Source: Paractinoplanes ovalisporus
GTDB lineage: Bacteria > Actinomycetota > Actinomycetes > Mycobacteriales > Micromonosporaceae
Assembly (NCBI RefSeq): GCF_016834655.1
Contig: NZ_JAENHP010000014.1
Span: forward strand, 62,001-126,000
Length of the DNA stretch: 64,000 bases
Direction of reading: 5' to 3'
Part shown: in pieces, positions 24,505 through 33,619 of the stretch
Layout: every line of letters starts with the position of its first letter
How positions within the stretch are numbered: the stretch's first letter is position 1
Made by a program: the position numbers and the translations under genes
Notes under the pieces: generated by a model
Seen by the model: the letters and a program-made list of their open reading frames with translations, nothing else
The model's database searches: none
Told to the model about the DNA's origin: nothing

Positions 24505-25254
24505 GACCCGGCTCGGCTCGAGCACCCGGTGCAGGAACTCGCGGGTGCGTTCCTCGCGCGGCCGTCCGAACACCTCGGCCGGTGGGCCCTGCTCGACGAT
24601 CACGCCGGCGTCCATGAAGACGACGCGGGAGGCGACCTCGCGGGCGAAGGCCATCTCGTGGGTGACGACCAGCATGGTCATGCCCTCGGCGGCCAGGCCG
24701 CGCATGACCGCCAGCACCTCGCCGACCAGTTCCGGGTCGAGGGCGCTGGTCGGCTCGTCGAAGAGCATCAGCTGCGGGTCCATGGCCAGGGCGCGGGCGA
24801 TCGCGACCCGCTGCTGCTGGCCGCCGGAGAGCTGCGCCGGATAGGAGCCGGACTTCTCGGCCAGCCCGACCCGTTCCAGGTTGGCGGCGGCGATCCGGTC
24901 GGCCTCGGCCCGGCCGCGCCTGAGGACGCGGCGCTGCGCGATCGTGACGTTCTCGCGCACGGTCAGGTGGCCGAACAGGTTGAACTGCTGGAAGACCATG
25001 CCGATGCCGCGGCGCACGGCGTCGATGTCGCAGTCGGGATCGGTGACCTCGACCCCGGCCACCCGGATGGTGCCCGACGTCGGTTCCTCGAGCAGGTTGA
25101 CGCAGCGCAGCAGGGTCGACTTGCCGGAGCCGGACGGGCCGATGACGCAGACCACCTCGCCCGGCTCGACGGCCAGGTCGATGCCGCGCAGCACTTCGAG
25201 CGGGCCGAACGACTTGTGCAGCCCGCTGATCTCGATTGTGGACACCGTGGTCAC
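24469..25254 (-). CDS. Polar amino-acid ABC transporter ATPase
   Basis: The protein has 261 residues from GTG 25254, which overlaps the permease stop by four bases and has GAGGGAGAGG upstream. Walker A GPSGSGKSTLL, Q-loop VFQQFNLFGHLTV, signature LSGGQQQRVAIARAL, Walker B LMLFDEPTSALD and the switch VVTHEM are all intact. It closely follows the GlnQ/HisP pattern. It powers uptake of a polar amino acid with the two genes upstream in the operon. The C-terminal tail lies in the 44-base duplication. Confidence 0.95.
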   Translation of the reverse strand: MTTVSTIEISGLHKSFGPLEVLRGIDLAVEPGEVVCVIGPSGSGKSTLLRCVNLLEEPTSGTIRVAGVEVTDPDCDIDAVRRGIGMVFQQFNLFGHLTVRENVTIAQRRVLRRGRAEADRIAAANLERVGLAEKSGSYPAQLSGGQQQRVAIARALAMDPQLMLFDEPTSALDPELVGEVLAVMRGLAAEGMTMLVVTHEMAFAREVASRVVFMDAGVIVEQGPPAEVFGRPREERTREFLHRVLEPSRVSETEIGARRDD

Positions 25255-26045
25255 CTCTCCCTCGCCGCCCGGCGTTCCAGGCCCCGTACGACCTGGGACA
25301 GCGGGAGTGTGATCACCAGGTAGAGCAGCCCGGCCACGACCAGCGGCGTCGGGTTGACCCGGGTGTTGAGCTCGTCGCCGGCGAACTTGGTCAGCTCGAT
25401 GGTGGTCGACGTGACGCCGAGGACGTACACGAGGGAGGTGTCCTTGGTCAGCAGGATGATCTCGTTGGTCAGCGGCGGGATGACGATGCGGAAGGCCTGG
25501 GGCAGCACGATGGAGACCATCGCGCGGGGGTGCGACATCCCGAGCGTCCGGGCGGCTTCGAGCTGGCCCTTGGGGACGGCCTGGATGCCGGCCCGGATCG
25601 TCTCGGCCATGTAGGCGGCGGCGGTCAGACCGAGGCCGAGGGTGACCGAACCGTAGACGCCGCCCGGGATCTCGCGGTCGGGGAAGGCCAGCGGCACGCC
25701 GTAGCCGACCATGAACAGCACCAGCAGAGCGGGCAGGCCCCGGAACAGTTCGATGTAGGCGGTGGCGAACCAGCGGTAGGGCAGGATCGACGACAGCCGC
25801 ATCAGCGCCAGGACCAGCCCGAGGGTCAGGCCGAACACGAACGCCAGCAAGGTGTAGAGGATGGTGTTGCGCAGCGCGACCGTGATCGCCCCGGGGAACA
25901 TGCCGCGGGCGACGTCGGTGCGGAAGAACGCGTCGGACAGGCGGCCCCAGTCGGCGGCAGCCACCACGGAGACGATCAGCGCCGCGAAGACCACATAGCC
26001 GGCGACGCGGAAGATCCGGCGCCGCCGGCGGGGACTGAGCTTCAT
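25251..26045 (-). CDS. Polar amino-acid ABC transporter permease
   Basis: The protein has 264 residues from ATG 26045, overlapping the stop of the binding-protein gene by ATGA. It has about five TM segments; the EAA loop is AARTLGMSHPRAMVSIVLPQ. The N-terminus is very basic (MKLSPRRRRR), consistent with a cytoplasmic start. Only one permease is present, so it probably works as a homodimer. Family members move glutamine, glutamate, cystine or basic amino acids. Confidence 0.94.
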   Translation of the reverse strand: MKLSPRRRRRIFRVAGYVVFAALIVSVVAAADWGRLSDAFFRTDVARGMFPGAITVALRNTILYTLLAFVFGLTLGLVLALMRLSSILPYRWFATAYIELFRGLPALLVLFMVGYGVPLAFPDREIPGGVYGSVTLGLGLTAAAYMAETIRAGIQAVPKGQLEAARTLGMSHPRAMVSIVLPQAFRIVIPPLTNEIILLTKDTSLVYVLGVTSTTIELTKFAGDELNTRVNPTPLVVAGLLYLVITLPLSQVVRGLERRAARER

Positions 26046-26869
26046 GCGGCGGGCTTCTCGCCGATCCACTGCGCATAGATCTTGTCGTACGTGCCGTCGG
26101 TGCGGGCGGCCGAGATGGCGTCGTTGACCGCCTTCAGCAGCTCGGCGTTGCCCTTCTTGACGGCGAACCCGTACTGCTCACCGGTGTCGAACCCGGCCGT
26201 GACGACCGCCTTGCCCGGGTTGGCCTTGATGTAGTCGTTCCAGACCGGCAGGTCGCCGACGGCCGCCGCCACCTGGTTGGTGGTCAGGGCCTGCTGCAGC
26301 GCGGCCAGGTCCTTGTAGGCGACCACCTCGAGGTCGAGGCTCTTCTCCTTCACCTGGGCCTTGATGTAGTCGTCACCGGTGGTGCCGCCCTGCACGCCGA
26401 TCCGCTTGCCCTTGAGCTCCTCGAGCGTCTTGACCTCTTTGCCGGGCAGCGTGTTGAGCGCCTGGGTGGCGTCGAAGTAGGGGTCGGAGAAGTCGAGCAC
26501 CTGCTTGCGCTGGTCGGTGATGGTCATGCCGGCCGCGGCCACGTCACACTTGCCGGAGTTGAGGTCGGCGCCCGACTTGATGCCCTCGAACGGGGTGTCC
26601 ACGATCTCCTGGGTGACGCCGAGCTTGGTGGCGACCAGGTCGATGAGCGCGACGTCGAAGCCGACGACCTTGCCACTGGCGTCCTTGGACTGGAACGGGG
26701 CGTAGGGCAGGTGGGTGCAGGTGGTCAGCGCCCCCGACTTGATCAGCGCGACGCCGCCCTCGGTGGTGCCGCCGGTGTCGTCCTTGGCGCAGCCCGCGAT
26801 CGAGCCGACGGCCAGCATCGCGGCCGCCGCCAGCGTGGCCGCCTGACGAGCGCGTCCTGAAGTCTTCAT
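26042..26869 (-). CDS. Polar amino-acid-binding lipoprotein of the ABC transporter
   Basis: The protein has 275 residues from ATG 26869 with GGGGAGAGG upstream. The lipobox is SIAGC with Cys27. The SBP_bac_3 fold is visible: LTTCTHLPYAPFQSKDASGK, VGFDVALIDLVATKLG, AAAGMTITDQRKQVLDFSDP, GKRIGVQGGTTGDDYIK, YGFAVKKGNAELLKAVNDAI. It captures the amino acid outside the membrane. It is the first gene of the three-gene operon; the exact ligand cannot be read. Confidence 0.95.
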   Translation of the reverse strand: MKTSGRARQAATLAAAAMLAVGSIAGCAKDDTGGTTEGGVALIKSGALTTCTHLPYAPFQSKDASGKVVGFDVALIDLVATKLGVTQEIVDTPFEGIKSGADLNSGKCDVAAAGMTITDQRKQVLDFSDPYFDATQALNTLPGKEVKTLEELKGKRIGVQGGTTGDDYIKAQVKEKSLDLEVVAYKDLAALQQALTTNQVAAAVGDLPVWNDYIKANPGKAVVTAGFDTGEQYGFAVKKGNAELLKAVNDAISAARTDGTYDKIYAQWIGEKPAA

Positions 26870-27143
26870 GTGCCTCTCCCCGGTCCGGCAGCTGATCATG
26901 ACAGCCTAATCCACCTGTTTCGATGGAGATAGGCGACCATGCCGATAGGTGATCAAGACAGTGGGCGGCACACTTCGGAGCCGGGTGCATCTGACTTTCG
27001 GCCGATTCCCGACTCGGCCACAAGTGAGGGTTTCTCGCGGATTCGTGCCATCGCATAGAAACCTCACAGGATTCATACATCTCAGTCCTTAGATGTGTCG
27101 GCAGCGGTCGCCCCCACGGCGGCCGCCCGACCGGAGGGACCCC
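26870..27143. other. Divergent promoter region
   Basis: No gene is visible in these 274 bases. An inverted repeat ACATCT-N8-AGATGT lies at 27077-27096, 47 bases before the lysyl-oxidase-like gene. Confidence 0.45.
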
Positions 27144-28736
27144 ATGACGGATCCGCTGAAGAAGCGACGCCGCCGCTCGCGCCTGATGACGTACGGCGCC
27201 GTGGCCGCGGCGCTGGCGCTCACCGCCGCCGGCGTAGGTGTGGCCCAGGCCGCGGCCACCCCGCCACCCCTGCAGTTCGTCGCCGCCACCGGGCAGGTGA
27301 CCGCCGAGCGGTACGACTACGACGGCGACATCTACCTGTCGTTCGACCTGGGCCTGCACGTCATCGCGGGCAAGGACCCGCTGGAGATCTGGGCCAAGCG
27401 CACCGGCTACGACAAGCCGATCGTGGCCGAACAGACCGTGGTCAAGAACGGCAAGAAGAAGAAGGTGGCCCTGCCGGCCGGTCTGGTCACCGACTTCACC
27501 GGCCTCAAGGACTTCACCACGATCAGCATCGCCGACGCCGACGGCAAGGTCGTGACCGAGTACAAGACGCCGTTCTGCGGCAACACGTGGTCGTCGGCGC
27601 GCACCCGGCCCGACGCCCCGGCCGCCAACCCGTACCCGACCAGCTGCGGCGGCGGAAACCCGTTCACGCTGGGCGCGGTCTGGGGTGTGCAGGCGGGCTG
27701 GGACGCCGCCGTGCAGGACCAGCCGTACTCCGGCCGGGGTGAGTCGTTCGACCTGCCGGTCGGCAAGTACACCGCCACCGCGACGGTCAACCCGACCTAC
27801 CGCGAGCTGTTCGGGATCCCGAAGGACCAGGGCAGCGCCAAGGTCGAGGTGACCGTGGTCGACGCCACCGACGACAACAAGGCCGGCCTGGCCCGGGTCA
27901 AGGCGGCCGACGCGCGCGCCGAGGCCGGCACCGACCGGCCCGACGAGCACTCGCTGCACACCGCCGAGGGTGACGCCAAGCGTCAGGTCTCCTCGTACGT
28001 GCCCGAGCTGCGCGCGCCCGCCAAGCGGCCCACCCCGCTCAAGGCCGCCCCGACCGGCGGACCGCGGCCCGACCTGCGCTCGCTGCCGGCGTGGGACATC
28101 TCGCTGTCCGAGGAGGACGGCAAGACGTACGTGAACTTCGGCGCGACCGTGTGGAACGCGGGCACGTCCCCGCTGCTGGTCGACGGCTTCCGCCGCAGCG
28201 GCACCGAGCTGATGGACGCCTACCAGTACTTCTTCGACGCCAAGGGCAACCAGGTCGGCAGCCGTCCGGCCGGCACGATGGAGTGGGACCCGCGCGAGGG
28301 TCACCTGCACTGGCACTTCACCGACTTCGCGCAGTACAACCTGCTCGACTCGTCGCAGAAGCTGGCCGTGCGCAGCGGCAAGGAGGCGTTCTGCCTGGCC
28401 AACACCGACGCGGTCGACTTCACCATCCCGAACGCGAAGTGGCGCCCCGAGAACACCGACCTGTCCACGTCCTGCGGCGCCAACACGGTGATCGCGGTGC
28501 GTGAGGTGCTCGACATCGGCAACGGCGACACCTACAGCCAGTTCCGTCCCGGCCAGTCCTTCGAGATCACGGACCTGCCGAACGGCACCTACTACATCCA
28601 GACCCTGGCCAACCCCGAGAAGAAGCTGGCCGAGCTGGACACCACCAACAACTCGTCGCTGCGCGAGATCATCCTGGGCGGCACCCCCGACGCCCGCACC
28701 CTGACTGTCCCGCCGGTGCACGGCATCGAGGGCTGA
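27144..28736 (+). CDS. Secreted lysyl-oxidase-like copper protein
   Basis: The protein has 530 residues from ATG 27144 with GGAGGGA upstream. A basic N-terminus (KKRRRRSR) and hydrophobic segment form the signal peptide. The C-terminal 200 residues match the lysyl oxidase family (PF01186): the copper-binding EGHLHWHFTDFAQYNLLD near residue 386, CLANTDAVDF, and ITDLPNGTYYIQTLANPEKK. The N-terminal half is a separate beta-rich domain without a clear match. In animals the family oxidises lysine to cross-link matrix; bacterial roles are little known. A hairpin terminator follows. Confidence 0.88.
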   Translation: MTDPLKKRRRRSRLMTYGAVAAALALTAAGVGVAQAAATPPPLQFVAATGQVTAERYDYDGDIYLSFDLGLHVIAGKDPLEIWAKRTGYDKPIVAEQTVVKNGKKKKVALPAGLVTDFTGLKDFTTISIADADGKVVTEYKTPFCGNTWSSARTRPDAPAANPYPTSCGGGNPFTLGAVWGVQAGWDAAVQDQPYSGRGESFDLPVGKYTATATVNPTYRELFGIPKDQGSAKVEVTVVDATDDNKAGLARVKAADARAEAGTDRPDEHSLHTAEGDAKRQVSSYVPELRAPAKRPTPLKAAPTGGPRPDLRSLPAWDISLSEEDGKTYVNFGATVWNAGTSPLLVDGFRRSGTELMDAYQYFFDAKGNQVGSRPAGTMEWDPREGHLHWHFTDFAQYNLLDSSQKLAVRSGKEAFCLANTDAVDFTIPNAKWRPENTDLSTSCGANTVIAVREVLDIGNGDTYSQFRPGQSFEITDLPNGTYYIQTLANPEKKLAELDTTNNSSLREIILGGTPDARTLTVPPVHGIEG

Positions 28737-28744
28737 CAGACGGC

Positions 28745-28780
28745 GAAGCGCCCCGGTCCCCGCCAGGACCGGGGCGTTTC
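28745..28780. terminator. Intrinsic terminator between convergent genes
   Basis: CGCCCCGGTCC (28749-28759) pairs with GGACCGGGGCG (28766-28776) around CCGCCA. Flanking GAA/TTC extend the stem, so it can serve both the lysyl-oxidase-like gene and the LacI gene. Confidence 0.8.
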
Positions 28781-28781
28781 G

Positions 28782-29819
28782 CTATGTCCGGACTCCGGGT
28801 GGGGGCCCGATCGTGCCGCGGGCGACCACCTGCGTCGGCAGCGTGACGTGCGGCGAGCGGATGTCGCCCTTCTGCAGGATCTGGTGGACGAGCTGCCCGG
28901 CCACCTTGCCCTGCTGGGTCACCGGCTGGCGCACCGTCGTCAGATCGAACATGTCGGCCAGGTGATGGTCGTCGATGCCGACCACGGACATGGTGTAAGG
29001 AACGGCGACCCCGGCCCGGCGCAGCGTGCGCAGAGCGCCGAAGGCGACCTCGTCGGAGAAGGCGACCACGCCGGTCGGCGGCTCGGGCAGGCTGAGCAGT
29101 TCGCTCATGCCCTCGACCCCGCCGTGACTGCCCCAGTGGCGGTGCACCACCAGTTCCGGGCGGACCTCGAGGCCGGCCTCCTCGAGCACGCCGGTGAAGC
29201 CGCGCAGCCGGGCGCCGGGCGCCGCGTACTCCAGGCTCCAGGTGCCGGTTGAGTTGATCATCGCGATCCGGGTGTGGCCGGCGCGGACCAGCTGGGCGGT
29301 GGCCTGCCGGCCGGCCTCGACGTCGTCGATGCGCACGTGCGGGTGGTCGCCGAGGGTGCCGCCGGCCATGACCACCGTGACGCCCATGAGGTCGAGGCGG
29401 CGCCGCTCGTCGTCGCTGATCGGCAGCGCGACCAGGATCAGCGCGTCGACCTGGCGGCGGGCGGGCAGCTCGGAGAAGAACCGCCGCCGCTCCCGCTCCT
29501 GCTTGACCTCATAGAGCAGCACGTCGAGGTCGGTGCCGCGCAGCCCGGTCACGATGCCGTCGAGCATCGCCGCGTAGAACCAGTGCGACACGTCAGGCGT
29601 CACGACGGCGACCCGGCCGCTGGAGCCGCGGGCCAGGCGGGCGGCGTCGGGCGAGACCGCGTACGACAGATCGTCGGCCAGCAGCCTGATCTTGCGCCGG
29701 GTCTCCTCGGAGACGCCGGGGGCGCCGCTCAGGGCCCGCGACACCGTGGCGATCGAGACGCCGGCGCGCTCGGCCAGGTCCGCCATGTTCAACGCCACCG
29801 CTCGCTTCGTCACGGCCAT
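28782..29819 (-). CDS. LacI-family regulator of the maltose/alpha-glucan operon
   Basis: The protein has 345 residues from ATG 29819; an extra GTG lies just before it. Residues about 11-58 are the LacI helix-turn-helix (MADLAERAGVSIATVSRALS), followed by the periplasmic-binding-protein-like sensor (RVAVVTPDVSHWFYAAMLDG, TGVVAFSDEVAFGALRTLRR, MSVVGIDDHHLADMFDLTTV). It is divergent from a maltose-type ABC operon. Identical palindromes precede both genes, so it most likely represses the operon and itself until a malto-oligosaccharide binds, as MalR does in Streptomyces. Confidence 0.92.
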   Translation of the reverse strand: MAVTKRAVALNMADLAERAGVSIATVSRALSGAPGVSEETRRKIRLLADDLSYAVSPDAARLARGSSGRVAVVTPDVSHWFYAAMLDGIVTGLRGTDLDVLLYEVKQERERRRFFSELPARRQVDALILVALPISDDERRRLDLMGVTVVMAGGTLGDHPHVRIDDVEAGRQATAQLVRAGHTRIAMINSTGTWSLEYAAPGARLRGFTGVLEEAGLEVRPELVVHRHWGSHGGVEGMSELLSLPEPPTGVVAFSDEVAFGALRTLRRAGVAVPYTMSVVGIDDHHLADMFDLTTVRQPVTQQGKVAGQLVHQILQKGDIRSPHVTLPTQVVARGTIGPPPGVRT

Positions 29820-29831
29820 CACGGTAGAGCA

Positions 29832-29847
29832 CGTAAACGCTTACGTC
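29832..29847. promoter_or_regulatory. LacI-type operator, regulator side
   Basis: CGTAAACGCTTACGTC, whose first 14 bases are palindromic except at the centre. It lies 12 bases before the regulator's start and matches 29932-29947 exactly. Confidence 0.8.
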
Positions 29848-29897
29848 ACGACGTAACTCAAATACGTCCAGGCCAAAGCCGTTAAATACATTGATGG

Positions 29898-29947
29898 TTG
29901 ACAGCAGCGGTGACTTGTTTCACTCTCGTTTCGTAAACGCTTACGTC
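29898..29947 (+). promoter_or_regulatory. Promoter and LacI-type operator, maltose-operon side
   Basis: TTGACA (29898-29903), 17 bases, then CACTCT (29921-29926). The operator CGTAAACGCTTACGTC (29932-29947) sits at the expected transcription start. It is exactly 100 bases from the other copy, so looping by one tetramer or two dimers is possible. Confidence 0.75.
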
Positions 29948-29986
29948 GCAGTCCGCCGGTGACCCACACCCTCCCGAGGAGTCCCG

Positions 29987-31270
29987 ATGAGATATCGCCT
30001 GCTGGCCCTGATAACCGCGACCGCCCTGCTCTCGACCGCCTGCTCGGCCGACAAGGAAGCCGGCCCCACCGACCAGCCGAGCGCGGCTCCGGCGCCCAGC
30101 GCATCCGACGCCGGACCGGCCCGCGAAGACGCCGACCTGGTCATCTGGACCTCGGAGGCGGCCAGCCGGGCGGTCACCCCGATCGCCCAGAAGTTCGGCC
30201 AGGAGAACAACATCACCGTCGCCGTCCAGGTGATCGCGGCCGACCTGGCCGCCAACGCGATCACCGCCAACGCCGCCGGCAACGGCCCCGACATCCTCAC
30301 GCTGCCCAACGACTTCCTCGGCGGCGCGCTGCAGAACGGCACGGTCAAGCCGCTCTCGCTCGGCGCCGGCGACCTGGGGGCGTACGAGAAAAGCGCCGTG
30401 GCCTCGGTCAGCCGCAACGGGCAGGTCTGGGCCTTGCCGTACGGGATGGAAAATCTTGTCCTCTACCGCAACACCAAGGCGGCGCCCAAGGCTCCCGCGA
30501 CCGTCGAGGAACTGGTCTCGACCGGGCAGGCGGCGGTGAAGAAGGGCACGGTGAAACGGGCGCTCTCGCTGCCGGTCGGGCAGGAGGGCGACGCGTACCA
30601 CATGCACCCGTTCTTCACCTCGGCCGGCGGCTCGCTGTTCGCCATGGACGCGAGCGGCCAGTACGACACCACGAAGATCGGCATCGGCACACCGGAGTCG
30701 ATCGCGGCCGCCAAGAAGATCGCCGCGCTGGGTGAGAAGGGCTCGAAGGTGCTGTCCCGCTCGATCGACGGTTCCAACGCGATCGCGCAGTTCACCGCGG
30801 GCAACGCCGCCTACCTGATCTCCGGGCCGTGGGCGCTGGCCGACATCCGCAAATCCAAGGTCCCGTACGACATCACGCCGATCCCGCCGTTCGCGGGCGG
30901 CAAGCCGGCGGCGCCGTTCCTGGGCGTGCAGGCCTTCTGGATGCTGTCCAACGCCAAGAACCCGGCCTTCGCCGAGGAGTTCGTGACCAAGACGATGAAC
31001 ACGCCCGAGGCCATGACCGCCATGTACGAGCAGGACCCGCGCCCGCCGGTGCGCAACGACGTGCTGGCCGCGGTCTCGGCCAAGGACGCCGACATGGGCA
31101 AGCTGGCCGCCGGGGCCAAGAACGCGACGCTGCTGCCCGACTTCCCGTTCATGGCCGGGGTGTGGCCGCCGCTCGGACAGGCCTACGCCACCATCGTCGG
31201 CGGCGCCGACCCCACCTCGACCATGCAGAAGACCGGGAAGACGATCGAGAGCGCGGTCAAGGCCAAGTGA
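29987..31270 (+). CDS. Maltose/maltodextrin-binding lipoprotein
   Basis: The protein has 427 residues with AGGAG upstream. Lipobox LLSTAC with Cys19, then a Pro/Ala/Ser-rich spacer. The SBP_bac_1 fold of the MalE type is clear (DADLVIWTSEAASRAVTPIA, GPDILTLPNDFLGGALQNG, VWALPYGMENLVLYRNTKAA, AAYLISGPWALADIRKS). It delivers malto-oligosaccharides to the permeases encoded next. The permease GTG overlaps its stop (GTGA). Confidence 0.95.
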   Translation: MRYRLLALITATALLSTACSADKEAGPTDQPSAAPAPSASDAGPAREDADLVIWTSEAASRAVTPIAQKFGQENNITVAVQVIAADLAANAITANAAGNGPDILTLPNDFLGGALQNGTVKPLSLGAGDLGAYEKSAVASVSRNGQVWALPYGMENLVLYRNTKAAPKAPATVEELVSTGQAAVKKGTVKRALSLPVGQEGDAYHMHPFFTSAGGSLFAMDASGQYDTTKIGIGTPESIAAAKKIAALGEKGSKVLSRSIDGSNAIAQFTAGNAAYLISGPWALADIRKSKVPYDITPIPPFAGGKPAAPFLGVQAFWMLSNAKNPAFAEEFVTKTMNTPEAMTAMYEQDPRPPVRNDVLAAVSAKDADMGKLAAGAKNATLLPDFPFMAGVWPPLGQAYATIVGGADPTSTMQKTGKTIESAVKAK

Positions 31271-32766
31271 TCCGGATCCTCTGCCTGGGGATCGCCGTGG
31301 GCACCGCGGCGGCGCTGACCCCGAGCCTGGCGGGCGGTGGCCACTACGTGGTGCTGACCGTGGCCTGGGTCGTCGTCGCGGTGCTGCTGGTCACGTATGG
31401 CACCGGCCGGGCGGTGACGGCCAAATATCTGGTCCCCGGCACCCTGCTGCTCGTCGTGTTCACGGTCGCGCCGGTGCTGGCGACCGTGCAGATGTCGACC
31501 ACCAACTATGGCGACGGCACCCGGACGACCAAACGGGAGACGGTCGAGCGGATCCTGGCCAACTCGGTCGTGCAGGCCCCCGACTCGCCCACGTTCAACC
31601 TGACCGTGGGCACCTCGGGCGACAGCGACTTCACGTTCTTCCTGGTCGACCGGGCGACCGGGACGGCGTACGCGGGAAATCGCGACGGCCTGAAGGAGGT
31701 CAGCCCGACCGTCACCCGAGGTTTCGTGACCGCCGCGGCGGGCTACACGATGCTGACGCCGAAGCAGGTCAACGACGCGGCGGCCCAGTTGAAGGAGTTC
31801 GCCGTGCCGGTCGAGGGCGGAGCCATCCGGCAACGCGGGCTGCGCGAGGCCTTCGAGGGCCGCACGATGCTGCGCTACGACGAGGCCGCCGACACGATCA
31901 CCGACACCGCCACGGGCACGAGTTACACCGTTCAGCGGCAGGGCGACCGCGAGTACTTCGTGGACGGGCAGGGCGAACGCCTGTCCGAGCAGTCGTGGCG
32001 GGCCGGGGTCGGGCTGGAGAACTACCGGCGCGCGTTCACCGATCCCCGCATCCTCGGCGGTTTCCTGCGCATCTTCGGGTGGACGGTGGTGTTCGCGGCG
32101 GGTTCGGTCGTGCTCACCTTCGTCGTCGGGCTGGGCCTGGCCGTGATGCTCAACGATTCCCGCGTACGGGGTCAGAAGGTCTACCGCTCGATTCTGCTGC
32201 TGCCGTACGCGATCCCGGGGTTCATCAGCATCCTGGTCTGGTCGGGCTTCTTCAACCAGGAGTTCGGGCTGATCAACAACCTGACCGGGCTCGACATCGA
32301 CTGGCTGGGTGATCCGTGGGGAGCCAAGGCGGCGCTGCTGCTGCTCAACCTGTGGCTGGGTTTCCCCTACATGTTCCTGGTCGCCACCGGGGCTCTGCAG
32401 TCCATCCCGGCCGAGCTCAGAGAGGCCGCCACCATCGACGGGGCCGGCGCGTTCACCGCCTTCCGCCGCATCACGCTCCCGCTGCTGCTGGTGGCGGTGG
32501 CGCCCATCCTGGTGGCGTCGTTCGCGTTCAACTTCAACAACTACAACGTGATCGAGCTGCTCACCCACGGCGGCCCGTTCACGCCCGACCACCCGGACGC
32601 GGGCGCGACCGACATCCTGATCAGCTATACCGTGCGGCTCGCGTTCGGCGCGGGCGGCGCCCAGTTCGGGTTCGCCGCGGCCATCGCCACCCTGCTGTTC
32701 GTCATCACCGGCGTGCTGGCGGCGGCGCAGTTCCGGGCCACCCGCAGTCTCGAGGAGGTGCACTGA
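31267..32766 (+). CDS. MalF-type ABC permease
   Basis: The protein has 499 residues from GTG 31267. After the first TM helices there is a large extracytoplasmic loop (about residues 80-250), as in E. coli MalF, followed by five or six TM segments and the EAA loop ELREAATIDGAGAFTAFRRI. Together with the next protein it forms the transmembrane channel for malto-oligosaccharides. No ATPase gene lies in the operon; a shared MsiK-type ATPase elsewhere in the genome is likely, as in Streptomyces. Confidence 0.94.
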   Translation: MIRILCLGIAVGTAAALTPSLAGGGHYVVLTVAWVVVAVLLVTYGTGRAVTAKYLVPGTLLLVVFTVAPVLATVQMSTTNYGDGTRTTKRETVERILANSVVQAPDSPTFNLTVGTSGDSDFTFFLVDRATGTAYAGNRDGLKEVSPTVTRGFVTAAAGYTMLTPKQVNDAAAQLKEFAVPVEGGAIRQRGLREAFEGRTMLRYDEAADTITDTATGTSYTVQRQGDREYFVDGQGERLSEQSWRAGVGLENYRRAFTDPRILGGFLRIFGWTVVFAAGSVVLTFVVGLGLAVMLNDSRVRGQKVYRSILLLPYAIPGFISILVWSGFFNQEFGLINNLTGLDIDWLGDPWGAKAALLLLNLWLGFPYMFLVATGALQSIPAELREAATIDGAGAFTAFRRITLPLLLVAVAPILVASFAFNFNNYNVIELLTHGGPFTPDHPDAGATDILISYTVRLAFGAGGAQFGFAAAIATLLFVITGVLAAAQFRATRSLEEVH

Positions 32767-32767
32767 C

Positions 32768-33619
32768 ATGACCGTCCGTTGGTGGCGCGAGGTCGGCTGG
32801 CGGCATGCCGGCGGTCTCGTGGCCGTGGTCTTCGCCGTCGTCCCGGTGCTCTACGTCGTCTCGGCGGCGTTCAACCCGCTGGGCACCGTCGTCTCGACCG
32901 ACGTCATCCCGACCCGGTTCAGCCTGGTCCACTTCCAGTCGCTGTTCTCCGACCCGGCCCGCCCGTTCCCGCGCTGGCTGCTCAACACGCTGATCGTCTG
33001 TGCCATGGTGACCTTCGTGCAGGTGCTGTGCAGCGCCCTGGCCGCCTACGCGTTCTCCCGCTTCCGCTTCAAGGGCCGCCGCGGTGGGCTGCTGACGCTG
33101 CTCCTGATCCAGATGTTCCCGCAGTTCCTGGCCGTCATCGCGCTGTTCACGATGGTCACCGAGCTGGGCGAGGCGCTGCCGGCGCTGGGGCTCAACACGA
33201 TCGCCGGCTACAGCCTGGTGCTGATGGGCGGCGCCCTGGCCCAGGTGTGGCTGATCAAGGGCTACTTCGACACCATCCCCCGCCAGCTCGACGAGGCGGC
33301 CGTGGTCGACGGGGCGAGCCACGCAGGAGTCTTCTTCCGGATCCTGCTGCCGCTGGCCCGGCCGATCCTGGCCGTCACCGGCCTGCTCGCGTTCGTCGGC
33401 GTGATCGGCGAGTTCCTGCTCGCGTCGATCTTCCTGACCGACACCAACGCCAAGACCCTCGCGGTCGGCCTGTACGGGATCATCGAGTCGGACCGGTCGA
33501 ACAACCTGGGCGTGTTCGCGGCCGGCGCCCTGATGACCGCCCTGCCGGTGGTGCTGCTCTTCCAATACCTGCAGCGTTACATCGTCGGCGGGCTCACCTC
33601 GGGGGCGGTGAAGGACTGA
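32768..33619 (+). CDS. MalG-type ABC permease
   Basis: The protein has 283 residues with about six TM segments and the EAA loop QLDEAAVVDGASHAGVFFRI. The LLNTLIVCAMVTFVQVLCSA and AAYAFSRFRFKGRRG stretches are typical of the binding-protein-dependent sugar permease family. It pairs with the MalF-type protein. Its stop overlaps the start of the GH31 gene by one base (TGATG). Confidence 0.95.
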   Translation: MTVRWWREVGWRHAGGLVAVVFAVVPVLYVVSAAFNPLGTVVSTDVIPTRFSLVHFQSLFSDPARPFPRWLLNTLIVCAMVTFVQVLCSALAAYAFSRFRFKGRRGGLLTLLLIQMFPQFLAVIALFTMVTELGEALPALGLNTIAGYSLVLMGGALAQVWLIKGYFDTIPRQLDEAAVVDGASHAGVFFRILLPLARPILAVTGLLAFVGVIGEFLLASIFLTDTNAKTLAVGLYGIIESDRSNNLGVFAAGALMTALPVVLLFQYLQRYIVGGLTSGAVKD

